Shown here in pieces: positions 8,041 to 16,619 of a stretch of 25,054 bases of DNA (its first letter is position 1; every line of letters starts with the position of its first letter). The position numbers and the translations under genes were made by a program. The notes beneath the pieces were generated by a model. The model had not been told where the DNA came from, did not search any database, and was given only the letters and a program-made list of their open reading frames with translations. Source of the DNA: Nemertoderma westbladi (lineage: Eukaryota > Xenacoelomorpha > Nemertodermatida > Nemertodermatidae); NCBI GenBank assembly GCA_032718475.1, contig JAUCBJ010007447.1, positions 1 through 25,054 on the forward strand, read 5' to 3'.

Positions 8041-8900
8041 TAATATATTTACAGTTTAAATGATTCGATGTAATACACACCTAATATTTATAGATTAATT
8101 GATTTCAATTCAACACCCACTAAATATTTATAGATTAAATGATTTCAATACAACATCAACTAAATATTTATAGATTAAATGATTTCAATACAACACCCAC
8201 TAAATATTTATAGATTAAATGATTTCAATACAACACACACTAAATATTTATAGATTAAATGATTTCAATACAACATCAACTAAATATTTATAGATTAAAT
8301 GATTTCAATACAACACCCACCATATATTTATAAATTAAATGATTTCAATACAACATCAACTAAATATTTATAGATTAAATAATTTCAATTCAACACCCAC
8401 TAAATATTTATAGATTAAATGATTTCAATACAACACCCACTAAATATTTATAGATTAAATGATTTCAATACAACATCAACTAAATATTTATAGATTAAAT
8501 AATTTCAATTCAATACCCACTAAATATTTATAGATTAAATGATTTCAATACAACACCCACTAAATATTTATAGATTAAATAATTTCAATACAACATCAAC
8601 TAAATATTTATAGATTAAATGATTTCAATACAACACCCACTAAATATTTATAGATTAAATGATTTCAATACAACACCCACTAAATATTTATAGATTAAAT
8701 TATTTTAATACAACACACACTAAATATTTATAGATTAAATGGTTTCAATACAACATCAATTAAATATTTATAGATTAAATACCTAATATTTATAGATTAA
8801 ATAATAATTCAAACAGCATACTCTTAATATTTATAGAGTAATTGATTCCAATAGAATACCCACTTAGATTAAATAGTTTCAAAACAATATTTATAAAATG
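8041..8900 (+). repeat. 40-bp satellite array
   Basis: Eighteen consecutive units of exactly 40 bp run from 8041 to 8760 without an indel. Each begins near TAAATATTTATAGATTAAAT and ends with CAACACCCAC, CAACATCAAC or CAACACACAC. Partial and degenerate units follow to about 8900. The CATCAAC-type unit occurs at units 3, 6, 8, 11, 14 and 18, so a trimeric (120-bp) higher-order pattern is partly preserved. Each unit contains the palindrome TAAATATTTA. There is no coding potential. Confidence 0.95.
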
Positions 8901-8915
8901 AATGATTTCAATTGA

Positions 8916-10399
8916 ATGATTTTCCGCCTCTATAACCTAGCTTACCAGGCATATGAGCAGCCATCACACCTGTTATACTGAAAGACCATCATCTCTTCAG
9001 ATGATGGTGTGTAGCAAATGTTAATGTGCATGTTATGTTCCCTGACATCTCTCCTCTTTAGCAATGACATCCATGAGGTTGTGAGAAACATAACAACCCC
9101 CAAAAATATCTGGTATCTAAATGATGGGAAACTTGGAGGGAATGTTTCCACTATAGCTGCAGGCCTACACCAATTCATCACACAGGCTGCCGCTAGGGCT
9201 CACAATCAAGTCAACTAAGTGTGAACTGATATTCGCTCCCAGCTTCCCAGAGGACCTTAAAGCAACAATTACTGCAATCTTCGACAAGATACACCTGGCA
9301 TTAAACCAGTAGACTTCGACAATTCGACCCTGTTGGGGGCACTCCTGGGAGAATCATCTCTTGAAACCACTCAGGAGAAGATAACTGACCTCACGCGATT
9401 CACACAATGACTGCACCTACTCTCCTCCCACGATGCCCTCCTCTTACTTAGAAACTGCTTTGCAAACCCCAAACTGATGTATATTCTCAGATGCTCGCCT
9501 TGCTTCATCTCACCAACCCTCCCACAACTCGACCAACACCACAATCCGTCAAGCCCTCGAGGTGGCAACCTAAACTTGATGACATTGCATGGGAACAAGC
9601 TTCCCTCCCAGTATCACTCGGGGGTTTGGGTATTTGGTGTATGCAGGATGTTTCAGTTCCTGCCTTTTTGGCATCAGTTTTCGATGCACTCACCTACTCC
9701 GAGCACTCCTCCCCCCTCATGTTGATGTCAATACAGATACAGCAAGAACTCTGGCTATGACACATCTCCCCCCAGGAACAACCTCCACCAAACCCTTCTG
9801 TACAGAAAGATGGGACCCCATCTTAGTGTCATTCGGTTTGAGGAACTACTTGCAGCTACTATCACCCCCCTTGGCAAGGCACTTCTGTTAGCTGCAAGGG
9901 CAGATCACTCTGGGGACTGGCTAAACACCCTTCCAATATCTTCTCAGGGACTCTGCTTCGAGGATGACCAACTAAGAATTGGTGTAGCTCTCCGTGTAGG
10001 CACTACAATCTGCACTGAGCATGAGTGTAGGAGCTGTGGTACTCAAGTGAACACCTCAGGCGAACATGGACTAAGCTATGTCCACAACTATGGCAAATAG
10101 ACCTGCCATGCAGAAGCGAATTACATAATCCATAATCCACCGCACACTTAACTCAGCCGGTATACCATCCAACCTAGAACCACGATACATGATGAGGGAT
10201 GGGAAAAAACCCAATGGAATGACCCTTTCACCATGGTTGAAAGACAGGATGCTCGTGTGGGACTACACATGTAGGGATACCCTAGCCACATCCTACCTCC
10301 CCTCGGCGCCCCAGACTGCCGGAGCAGCAGCAACCGCAGCAGAGCGATTAAAGTCAAACAAGTCTAACAGATGGAATAAAATGACCATAGCAAAACATT
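8916..10399 (+). pseudogene. Decayed reverse transcriptase with C-terminal nuclease-like domain
   Basis: Matching blocks lie in order on the + strand in changing frames. First is an upstream RT stretch (LYNLAYQAYEQPSH, about 8931). Then come LLFSNDIHEVV (about 9054), the catalytic box WYLNDGKLGG (about 9111), TKCELIFAPSF (about 9214), LLRNCFANPKLMYILR (about 9450) and ASLPVSLGGLGIW (about 9597). Next are CRSCGTQVNTSGEHGLS (about 10027) and a tail with GKKPNGMTL, LVWDYTC and AAERLK (10200-10350). The tail pattern (PDG-like, WD, ExK) resembles a PD-(D/E)XK nuclease fold as found in some non-LTR elements. The first Asp of the RT box is Asn and the PDG motif is PNG. Several in-frame stops (for example near 8979, 9012, 9214 and 9758) and at least four frame changes show the copy is dead. 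The family name is inferred. Confidence 0.75.
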
Positions 10400-10630
10400 A
10401 GATTGGTGATAAAAATATATTACATAAATTATATCTCTTTTTTTTATATCCACAGCTATTATTTTTTTAAAAACCCACTCCAAAGCCCAATAAATATATA
10501 TTTAAACTAATAATAAAACAAATTAACAAAATTAATAAAGATAACTGGAAAACTGAACAATAAACATATTATGATTGGCATGCAGCATGCATCAAACTAG
10601 TGTGTACAGAGTAAAAATGTACAAAAACAA
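10400..10630. other. AT-rich spacer between two retroelement remnants
   Basis: Poly-T and poly-A rich sequence (T8 near 10438, AATAAATATATATT near 10489) between the + strand reverse transcriptase remnant and the - strand remnant. No coding content. Confidence 0.5.
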
Positions 10631-10659
10631 ATCTACTTACAAGCCATCATGGAAAGAAC

Positions 10660-11000
10660 ACATTGAGTTTTTGGGAAAACAAAAACAAAACAAAAACATT
10701 GGGGAAACAGGGCCTCTGCGGAGCCACATCGTGGCATTCCCACACCATAATGAAGCAGACAGGCGTTCGAATAGGTGCCTGGCCGCATCGGGAGCAGGAA
10801 TGCCTCGACGGAGGCTCTGGAGATGCTCGATTTTCCAGTAGACTGCATTTTCCAGTAGGGCCTCCATCATGAGAGGGGTGAATCCCACACCTGAATTTCG
10901 GCACTCTTCCAGGTGGGCGGTGAGTTTGTGTTCCCGGGCAATGGAGAGGGCATGTCCAGGGTGTACTGGTGGCTTGGGAGAGGGTTCGTGACTGGAGGGG
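10660..11000 (-). pseudogene. Retroelement C-terminal tail fragment, opposite strand
   Basis: Read on -, a frame running down from about 10960 to 10637 gives HALSIAREHKLTAHLEECR, then GVGFTPLMMEALLENAVYWK, ARHLFERLSASLW and CGNATMWLRRGP. From memory of such proteins, the pattern (His/Cys residues, FTPL..E, HLF.RLS..LW.GNA) resembles the extreme C-terminus of reverse-transcriptase-like proteins related to the element at 8916-10399. No upstream RT domain is present on this strand. The segment is GC-rich compared with its surroundings. The overlapping 126-codon antisense ORF in another frame has low-complexity Pro/Ser/Cys content and is a shadow. The assignment is tentative. Confidence 0.45.
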
Positions 11001-11020
11001 GGAGATTACGCTGACATCTA

Positions 11021-12367
11021 GTGCCATGGGCTGGTGGCTCAGCTATTCTGGATCTATGGCTAACCAACGCATTCGTGGACAACAAAGATGAAGTAACATG
11101 GCTAAAAACAGTCCAAATGATGATGCCATGTCAGGTGGTGACAATATCCTTCCCATTCGATACCCAGTTATGCAACTTTAGGTTCCTTTCTTGGAGTTTC
11201 CCTAACGAATTTATGTCATTAAAGTTGGGAAGAAAAGGAATGGAGTTAAACAATACTCTTCCTCATGGAGGCTGGAATATTCAATATATAGCACCTCGTT
11301 CTTACCAAGCCAAATACCCATCCGGAAATTACAATGTTATTGTCTACAGTTTAGTAATAACCCGTTATTATATTATACAGCTGTTTAACATAGTTCTACC
11401 TGCAATTTGCTGATTTTGATTGCTATTTCGGTTTCTACTTGCCCATTGAGACAGGAGAGAAGATGGGATTACAGATGGAGATGGCTGTTCTTCTGCCAGT
11501 AATGGTATTCCAGATGGTTGTGGCTGATGCTGTACCACCTGATGGTGCCACTATCGCTTATCTCCCCTGGTATTATTTTGTGGTTATTGCACTTCTCAGT
11601 GGAACCTGTATTCTCAGTGTTTATGTTATGATGATTTATCACGGAGGTTCCACAGCCAAAAGAGCAGGCCTACATAGGGGAAGATATTTTGGTCGATTTT
11701 TTCATATTTTTGAGCATTTAAAATTTCTAGATTAGGTAAAAATATCTATATAATGTGCGTATAGGTGAAATTTATGTCAAATTTAAATCAAAATTTCTGT
11801 CTTCTTTAAGGAAGCAGATTGACTAAAACTTTAATTTTATTAGCTATCATTCTGCCCTAGTGATGCAGTAATAAGTGGTAGGTTTTTACCTATCCCAAAT
11901 TATATATATATATTTTATGACAATAATTTTTCATTACATTTACATTTATATTTATACATTATATTTCATTATATAATTCATAATTGTTAGTTTAAATTGT
12001 GAACCTAGGCGATGCGATACTTGGTACTCTGTGTTATTGCTTGCTGTCTCTGCGTGCGAACAAAATCAGTCAAAAAACCTCAACTCGAGTTGAAATGGTA
12101 GAGCTTCCTCAAGAGGGAGCATCGCTCTTACGAAAATCAACCAGAAAGCCCAAAAACCACCAAGTGTCTCGTCAAACTAGAAGGTCTGCTGAATCACATA
12201 ATTTGCTGGGGAGGACATTGGAGTGATAGAAGACGAATGGAGATTGGTTGCCATGGTACTCGATTCTTTACATTCAATCTTCATATCTCCTCGCTGTAAT
12301 TGGACTAACTGTATTTTTTATCTTTATGGCGTATATTATTAAGTCAGATCAGAGAAGGTTGTCGTAA
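11021..12367 (+). pseudogene. Nicotinic-receptor-like Cys-loop channel subunit, broken
   Basis: A pentameric ligand-gated channel subunit. The frame at 11021-11413 holds the Cys-loop with exact C-x13-C spacing (Cys codons 11129 and 11171; FPFD inside), loop C without vicinal cysteines (KYPSGNY) and the start of M1. The frame at 11439-11735 gives PIETGEK, M2, and M3 (YLPWYYFVVIALLSGTC, ending near MMIYHGG). GEK before M2 is the signature of cation-selective subunits. A donor-like AG|GTAAAA follows at 11736, directly after an in-frame TAG. The last exon carries a basic loop (about 12060-12226), a pre-M4 VIEDEWRLVAMVLD and M4 (LLAVIGLTVFFIFMAYIIK, about 12289-12345), ending at TAA 12365-12367. 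M1 needs two single-base corrections, both in homopolymers, and the M4 exon also shifts frame. The N-terminal half is missing. A decaying gene copy is most likely; assembly errors are possible. Confidence 0.7.
11736..11998 (+). other. Probable intron of the receptor-like gene
   Basis: AT-rich sequence starting with GTAAAAATATC immediately after the M3-containing frame. The acceptor is uncertain: CAAAATCAG at about 12062-12070 and GAACCTAG at about 12000-12007 are candidates. The M3-M4 loop-like basic sequence resumes after these. Confidence 0.4.
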
Positions 12368-12499
12368 GCATAAGAGAAAATTAAATCTTACTGAAATAAA
12401 AATATGTTATTTTTTTACTATATTTAATTAAAGTTCTGTGAATACATATATTCAAAGATTAATATAGTTTATTTTTATCTATTTCCAAACTCAAATACA

Positions 12500-12568
12500 T
12501 ACATATGCGGGTTAAGTATACTTCAATAAGCAAAATTATTTTACCAAGTTGGATGCCACAACAGCGGG
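12500..12568 (+). pseudogene. Ty3/gypsy-type reverse transcriptase fragment, left of the hAT insertion
   Basis: The stretch FTKLDATTAG (about 12540-12568, with one frame change) matches the conserved block of Ty3/gypsy reverse transcriptases that precedes the FWQI motif. The remainder of the block continues at 13380, after the inserted element. Non-functional. Confidence 0.6.
12561..12568 (+). repeat. Target-site duplication, left copy (ACAGCGGG)
   Basis: ACAGCGGG at 12561-12568 is repeated exactly at 13372-13379, immediately outside the two ends of the inverted-repeat element. Eight bases is the duplication length of hAT transposons. Confidence 0.92.
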
Positions 12569-13371
12569 TAGGGCTCGATCGGAGTTTTTATTTTTCCGGA
12601 GCCGGAGTGGAAAAAAAATTGCCGGAGTTTGACCGGAGCCGGAGTTTCTTTCCCTATGTGTATTTTCCCTATATCCAGCATCCGGGCCGGGTCGCCGTCG
12701 TTAGTACTCATATCCGGGTCGCCGTCGTTGGTACTCATATCCGGGCACCGGGTCACCGTCGTTGGTACTTATATCCTGGTCGCGGACAGAATTCCTTGCA
12801 TCATTCTCAGTCCATTCCCCTTCCAGAATTATAGTTCATATAGCTGTATAACTGTATAGTAGTACAGTAGCTTGAGGTGCGGGATTGTTAGACTGTGTAT
12901 TCAAGCTGTCAGGTAGGCCTACCGCTACCAGTACAGCAGTTCCGGAATTAGATTAAGTCAGTGAGTACAGAAGTCAGGAAGTAGTACCGGTACTACTGTA
13001 GTACTACCAGTACCAGCCTGCCAGTAAATCTAAGTTATTTAGTATTATACTGCTCTACCAGTCTATTGTAGTATAGTAAGTAATACTGTAATAATAGTAG
13101 TATCAAAGTAGTACAGTCAGACAGTACTGCAGTACTACCGGTACTGGACAGCTGGAGTAGGCTATTGGAGTACAGTACACTGGAATATACTGCTGCCATA
13201 TGCCTATCTGCCTATACTAGCCTATATATTATGTACGTACATTAATATAAAACATACGTTATTAAAAAAACTCCGGCTCCGGTGATTTTTCTAACTCGCT
13301 CCGGTTCGGAGCCGGATGTAAGAAACTCCGTCTGGATCCAGAGCCGGAGACGGAACTACGATCGAGCCCTA
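12569..13371. mobile_element. Non-autonomous hAT-type transposon, 803 bp
   Basis: The ends are inverted: TAGGGCTCGATCG on the left (12569 on) and CGATCGAGCCCTA on the right (ending 13371). They are flanked by a perfect 8-bp target-site duplication. TA/CAGGG-type ends with 8-bp duplications are the hAT signature. Subterminal regions carry repeated CCGGAGCCGGAG words in opposite orientations (about 12597-12645 and 13270-13350), likely transposase-binding motifs by analogy. The interior has a three-copy 27-bp tandem repeat (GGGTCGCCGTCGTTRGTACT, about 12688-12775) and GTAGTAC-rich sequence. No transposase ORF is present; the small ORFs at 12505-12859 straddle the left end and are spurious. Confidence 0.92.
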
Positions 13372-13379
13372 ACAGCGGG
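13372..13379 (+). repeat. Target-site duplication, right copy (ACAGCGGG)
   Basis: Exact repeat of 12561-12568, directly after the right inverted end of the 803-bp element. Confidence 0.92.
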
Positions 13380-13704
13380 TTTTGGCAGATCAAGTTATCA
13401 GAAGATTGTCACCCTTTAACTACTTTTATAACTCACTTTGGGAGGATTTGATTTCACCTTGAGATCTAATCACTTCTGCTTCTGAATATTTTCAAAAAAT
13501 TTTGTCTTGCATCCTTCAAGCTCTTCCAGAGGATGTTAACTCAATAGACGCGATAATTGCCCATGCTAGGATAATGGATGAGCTATTAAACAAAGTGGAG
13601 AATAGTACATGATGAGGAAAAGTATCAGTTTGGCCTCACTTCAGTTAAATTGTGAGGTCAAGTCAGCCGACACTATTTCAAGAGCTCATTTGTCAGCTAC
13701 ATGA
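13380..13704 (+). pseudogene. Ty3/gypsy-type pol fragments: RT middle and RNase H end
   Basis: WQIKLSEDCHPLTTFITHFG (from about 13383) and SASEYFQKILSCILQALPED (from about 13475) are successive conserved blocks of a Ty3/gypsy reverse transcriptase. In the position of the catalytic YxDD box the copy reads NSIDAI, so the active site is destroyed. A further block ADTISRAHLS at about 13666 looks like the end of the RNase H domain, implying that most of RT-RNase H between 13615 and 13657 is deleted. Stops and frame changes are present. With 12500-12568 and 14807-14990 it marks a single decayed LTR-retrotransposon; no LTRs were recognised. Confidence 0.7.
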
Positions 13705-14806
13705 GACCATGATGATCTTGAGTAGTGTAGTCGAGTTTTGGAGCCTCACTAGGTGTTGATTACAAAACGGCCTCTCTTCCCCTAGAATTCACCTAAAAGT
13801 AGGAAAAATTTGTCAAACCAATATTTCCCTTGAACGAATATACTCTATCATTCATTCATCCTTAACCAGTTAATATTCACTCACTTTAGTGGCCAGTATA
13901 ATAATTCAACATTAAACTTCCACATTATTGGTGCAGTGTTAATCAGTCGCCTTCCCTAAAGGTCCCCCTTCCACTGTTATAGTACAGTAATCTACCAGTA
14001 GTCCTTGTACCCAGTAGTGCTCCATTTGCATTGGCAGTAGCTCACCCATCCAATGGTAGTTCAATTAGCTTCATGGTAACATCATCTTGGATGAAATGTA
14101 CTGGCACAAGCTTCTATCCTATAATATTCGCTTTCTCAATTATTGAGCCAAGAAGAAGAACCCCTCTCTAAACCATTATCATACTATATGGTAAGTTTAG
14201 CGAGAAAGTCAATGATGGAAAATGAGCTAATTAGACAAGTAGAACATGTTAGCTTCTGTTCAAAATCGTATGATTCTGTGTTTTGCGTAGTGTCAATGGG
14301 ATATAGAGAAATGTGTTTACAAAGGCTTGAAGGTGAGAATTAGGTCTACGCATACTTTCCATTGCATTCATGTGATTGTGGGGTGAAATCATCCCAGATG
14401 AATATAAAAAGTGACCCCCTCCCAAATCGGGACAGTTCACCCAAAAGCCTTAGGTTGTTCACCTTAGCCTATAGCCAAATGATATTTGAACACCAATTTA
14501 GATCAATGGTTTCGGCGCACTGGAGTGCTTATTCTCCAGAGGTACAGAAGAGTGCTGATTTAAACAGCCATTTACTTTACTTCAACAGCAAAGTTCTGTT
14601 ACGATCTTTCTTCTGTATCTCTTGCCTGTATCTGATGCCACAGTTATTGTACAGGATGTGATATTTAAACATGGAGATCAATAAACTGAACACAGATAAT
14701 TTTATAATAATGTTCATATTTCAAAACGAAAGGTGATAGTGGTGATAATCACCTAGTAGGGGCAGTGGCGGCCTCAGATTTCAAGATACCTTGTAATCTT
14801 CCTTGA
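13705..14806. other. Region between gypsy-type fragments, no gene recognised
   Basis: Probably residual internal retrotransposon sequence or later insertions. ORFs at 14143-14343 and 14362-14661 show no family motif I recognise. No RNA gene or tandem repeat is visible. Confidence 0.4.
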
Positions 14807-14990
14807 TAAAACTTACAATCCCGGTTTATAGAGCTTGTCAAGATGAAATCAACTACCTCAACAGAATTAATCAGATGAAGTATTCTTTGATTTGTATGGA
14901 ATCCCAGAGGTGTTTCATTCTGATAATGGCCCTCAATTTTCGCAAATTAATTTAGAGTTAAAATTTATTATGGGATTCACCGCATGACAC
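14807..14990 (+). pseudogene. Ty3/gypsy-type integrase core fragment
   Basis: RFIELVKMKSTTSTELIR (14822-14875) followed, after a frame change, by DLYGIPEVFHSDNGPQFS (from about 14889) is the central part of a retroviral-type integrase core. The Asp of SDNGPQF corresponds to the second residue of the catalytic D,D-35-E triad. The first Asp (DYYSR-like) and the Glu are not recoverable. In-frame stops at 14876 and after GFTA (about 14986) show it is dead. It lies on the same strand and in the expected order after the RT and RNase H pieces. Confidence 0.75.
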
Positions 14991-15129
14991 GCGGCGTATA
15001 ATATAAGTTCAGTAGTCTTTGTATCACTGGGGTGTCAATGTCTGTCTATTTCTCAGTAACTAATATACTGTACATACAGTTAGCCGGGACCAACTGCTAC
15101 CGAGCACTGGTTCTGTTAATTATATAATG

Positions 15130-15330
15130 TAGTATAACAGTATGATAATGCTCTCTATAGCGATAAAAATATATCCGACCCTATTGGGAGGTCTCGAACC
15201 CGGTGCCAAGGTTTCAAACTTTCGGATATCATCAGCCGGGTCTGCGTGTAGTCCGACTATGACAACTGAGCGAATGGTTCTGTAAATTGTTATTCTCATA
15301 CCAACAAGACCTCCTTTGGATACTCGAATA
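15130..15330 (-). mobile_element. tRNA-derived SINE-like unit
   Basis: On the - strand GCTCAGTTGTCATAGTCGG (about 15270-15252) resembles a tRNA box A/D arm followed by an anticodon-stem-like GGACTACACGC. CACCGGGTTCGAGACC (about 15203-15188) is a good box B. Next come AATAGGGTCGGATATATTTTT and a T5 run, as found in the body of many invertebrate tRNA SINEs. The spacing between the boxes is longer than in a functional tRNA, so this is not a tRNA gene. The 87-codon antisense ORF here is incidental. Confidence 0.5.
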
Positions 15331-15643
15331 ATAATGCAAAATATTACCCGGCCATTCATTACATTATTTGTAGTGGTCCTCACAAATTTTTAATGAGCTT
15401 CTTACAATTCTATATAATTATAGCAAAGTAGTAAAAAAACAACACAATGTAGTAACTGTAACTCAACAGTGAGTAGTAGGAACGCGAAACGAAAGTAGAC
15501 AAAAAGGGACAGTAGCAGTAAAGCAACTTTTGTGAATAGTTTAACCACAATATCTAAAGTCGCATTACAGCTACCAAAAAAGTAGTAATAACGCGAAAGT
15601 AGCCATAACTCAATTACAACTTCTCCATCACACACCTCCAACT

Positions 15644-16435
15644 TTATTCCACTGTTGCAATAATGAGGACAGCAAACAAATGAACCATTAGTACATTAAT
15701 TCCCAAATGAACCGAACAACTTGGTGACTCTGTGTATGATTTGGTTTCAGCAACTGCAGCAGTAGTGGTCGTGGCCAATCCCTTTTCCCAAGTAAATGGG
15801 GTACACTGTCCACCGCAGTCGCATTGGCTTTGACACGATTCGAATATTTTCGTTAAACCATATTGCAGGTGAACTCGTATCCCATTCAAAACACGAGATT
15901 CCTGGGTGGTAAAGGTATTCTCATCCATGAGCATGTCCTGTATCATTTTTTCTAGAAATAAACGGCACAGTTTTTCATCAAAATCTATACATGGGAACTC
16001 TTCAACGACACAACCTGTCATAGTCATGTCCATAATGATTTCATCATTAGCTTCGTTCATTAGGATTTCCCTAATGGTTCCTTGTCCACATGATTTGCAA
16101 CTAGATAGCGATACGTTTTGAAAGGTATCCCCAACGATTTGTAAGAACAGGGATAGGGATTCCTGATCAAAATCATCTAGATCTAATTTATCCAAAATAT
16201 CCTGACCTATACCTTTATTCTCAACATCCTGCACTATTGCAACCATGTTGGATTTTAATAGCTGGGCCACTTTATTTAACATTTCTTGTTTAAACTCCTT
16301 ATTATTTGATTGAAACTGAAGGTCGACTTTTGTATCACATGTCGCACTGTGGCATATGGGTAGAAGGAAATATACCCAAAGTACAAAAAATGCCAATGAA
16401 CTGCTCTTTAAACCCATCATTTCATTATAGTACAA
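15644..16435 (-). CDS. Secreted cysteine-rich protein with C-terminal hydrophobic tail (probable GPI-anchored), unassigned family
   Basis: A complete 263-codon ORF with no frame damage. The N-terminus is a signal peptide: a hydrophobic core, LAFFVLWVYFLLPI (14-27), ends at HSA-TC, so cleavage near 31/32 is likely. Met6 or Met7 (MMGLKSSS) gives a more typical signal peptide than Met1. The mature part has Cys33, 113, 116, 142, 149, 157, 201, 205, 207, 211 and 240, with a tight CxxxCxCxxxC cluster (201-211). One N-glycosylation site is visible at N107-V-S, and there is a Thr/Ala linker (222-228). A final hydrophobic segment (244-262) with almost nothing after it suits GPI attachment or a short membrane anchor. 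Acidic helical stretches (LDKLDLDDFDQESL) lie between. No known family is recognised. The stop codon lies inside AATAAA (15648-15643 on -), a possible poly(A) signal; ATTAAA near 15389 is an alternative. Confidence 0.7.
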   Translation of the reverse strand: MYYNEMMGLKSSSLAFFVLWVYFLLPICHSATCDTKVDLQFQSNNKEFKQEMLNKVAQLLKSNMVAIVQDVENKGIGQDILDKLDLDDFDQESLSLFLQIVGDTFQNVSLSSCKSCGQGTIREILMNEANDEIIMDMTMTGCVVEEFPCIDFDEKLCRLFLEKMIQDMLMDENTFTTQESRVLNGIRVHLQYGLTKIFESCQSQCDCGGQCTPFTWEKGLATTTTAAVAETKSYTESPSCSVHLGINVLMVHLFAVLIIATVE

Positions 16436-16531
16436 ACATGAACATTAACCATTAACCATTTTCCTTTTGTATTATACGTTGAAAACCCTAAAAATACAAT
16501 TTGATTTTTTTCTGTGCCGCCACTCTTTCAG

Positions 16532-16619
16532 ATACGACGCTGTTCCATTCAGGAGGTGTGGATTTCAAGCAGATGAACGAGAAGTACGAGCCATCCAGTA
16601 TTTGAAAGAAATGAATTAA
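16532..16619 (+). other. Possible terminal exon
   Basis: A pyrimidine-rich tract ending CACTCTTTCAG precedes 16532. Two frames are open after it. One gives YDAVPFRRCGFQADEREVR ... LKEMN and stops at 16617-16619. The other gives TTLFHSGGVDFKQMNEKYEP ... and stops at 16603-16605. No partner exon was found and neither peptide is recognised. Short-range open frames can arise by chance. Confidence 0.25.

Noticed and set aside
8041-8900. CRISPR-like array
   Set aside because: The 40-bp units are directly tandem without unique spacers, and the sequence is animal nuclear DNA.
9371-9891. Several overlapping ORFs of 62-100 codons
   Set aside because: They are frame-shifted pieces or antisense shadows of the decayed reverse transcriptase gene at 8916-10399.
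10647-11085. 126- and 72-codon minus-strand ORFs
   Set aside because: Pro/Ser/His-rich shadows of the retroelement-tail frame, which has the coherent motifs.
12505-12859. 109- and 76-codon plus-strand ORFs
   Set aside because: They run from gypsy-type sequence across the hAT boundary into the 27-bp internal repeats, so they are chimeric by insertion and not genes.
15120-15383. 87-codon minus-strand ORF
   Set aside because: It coincides with the tRNA-derived SINE-like segment, and its Ile-rich ending follows AT-rich flank.
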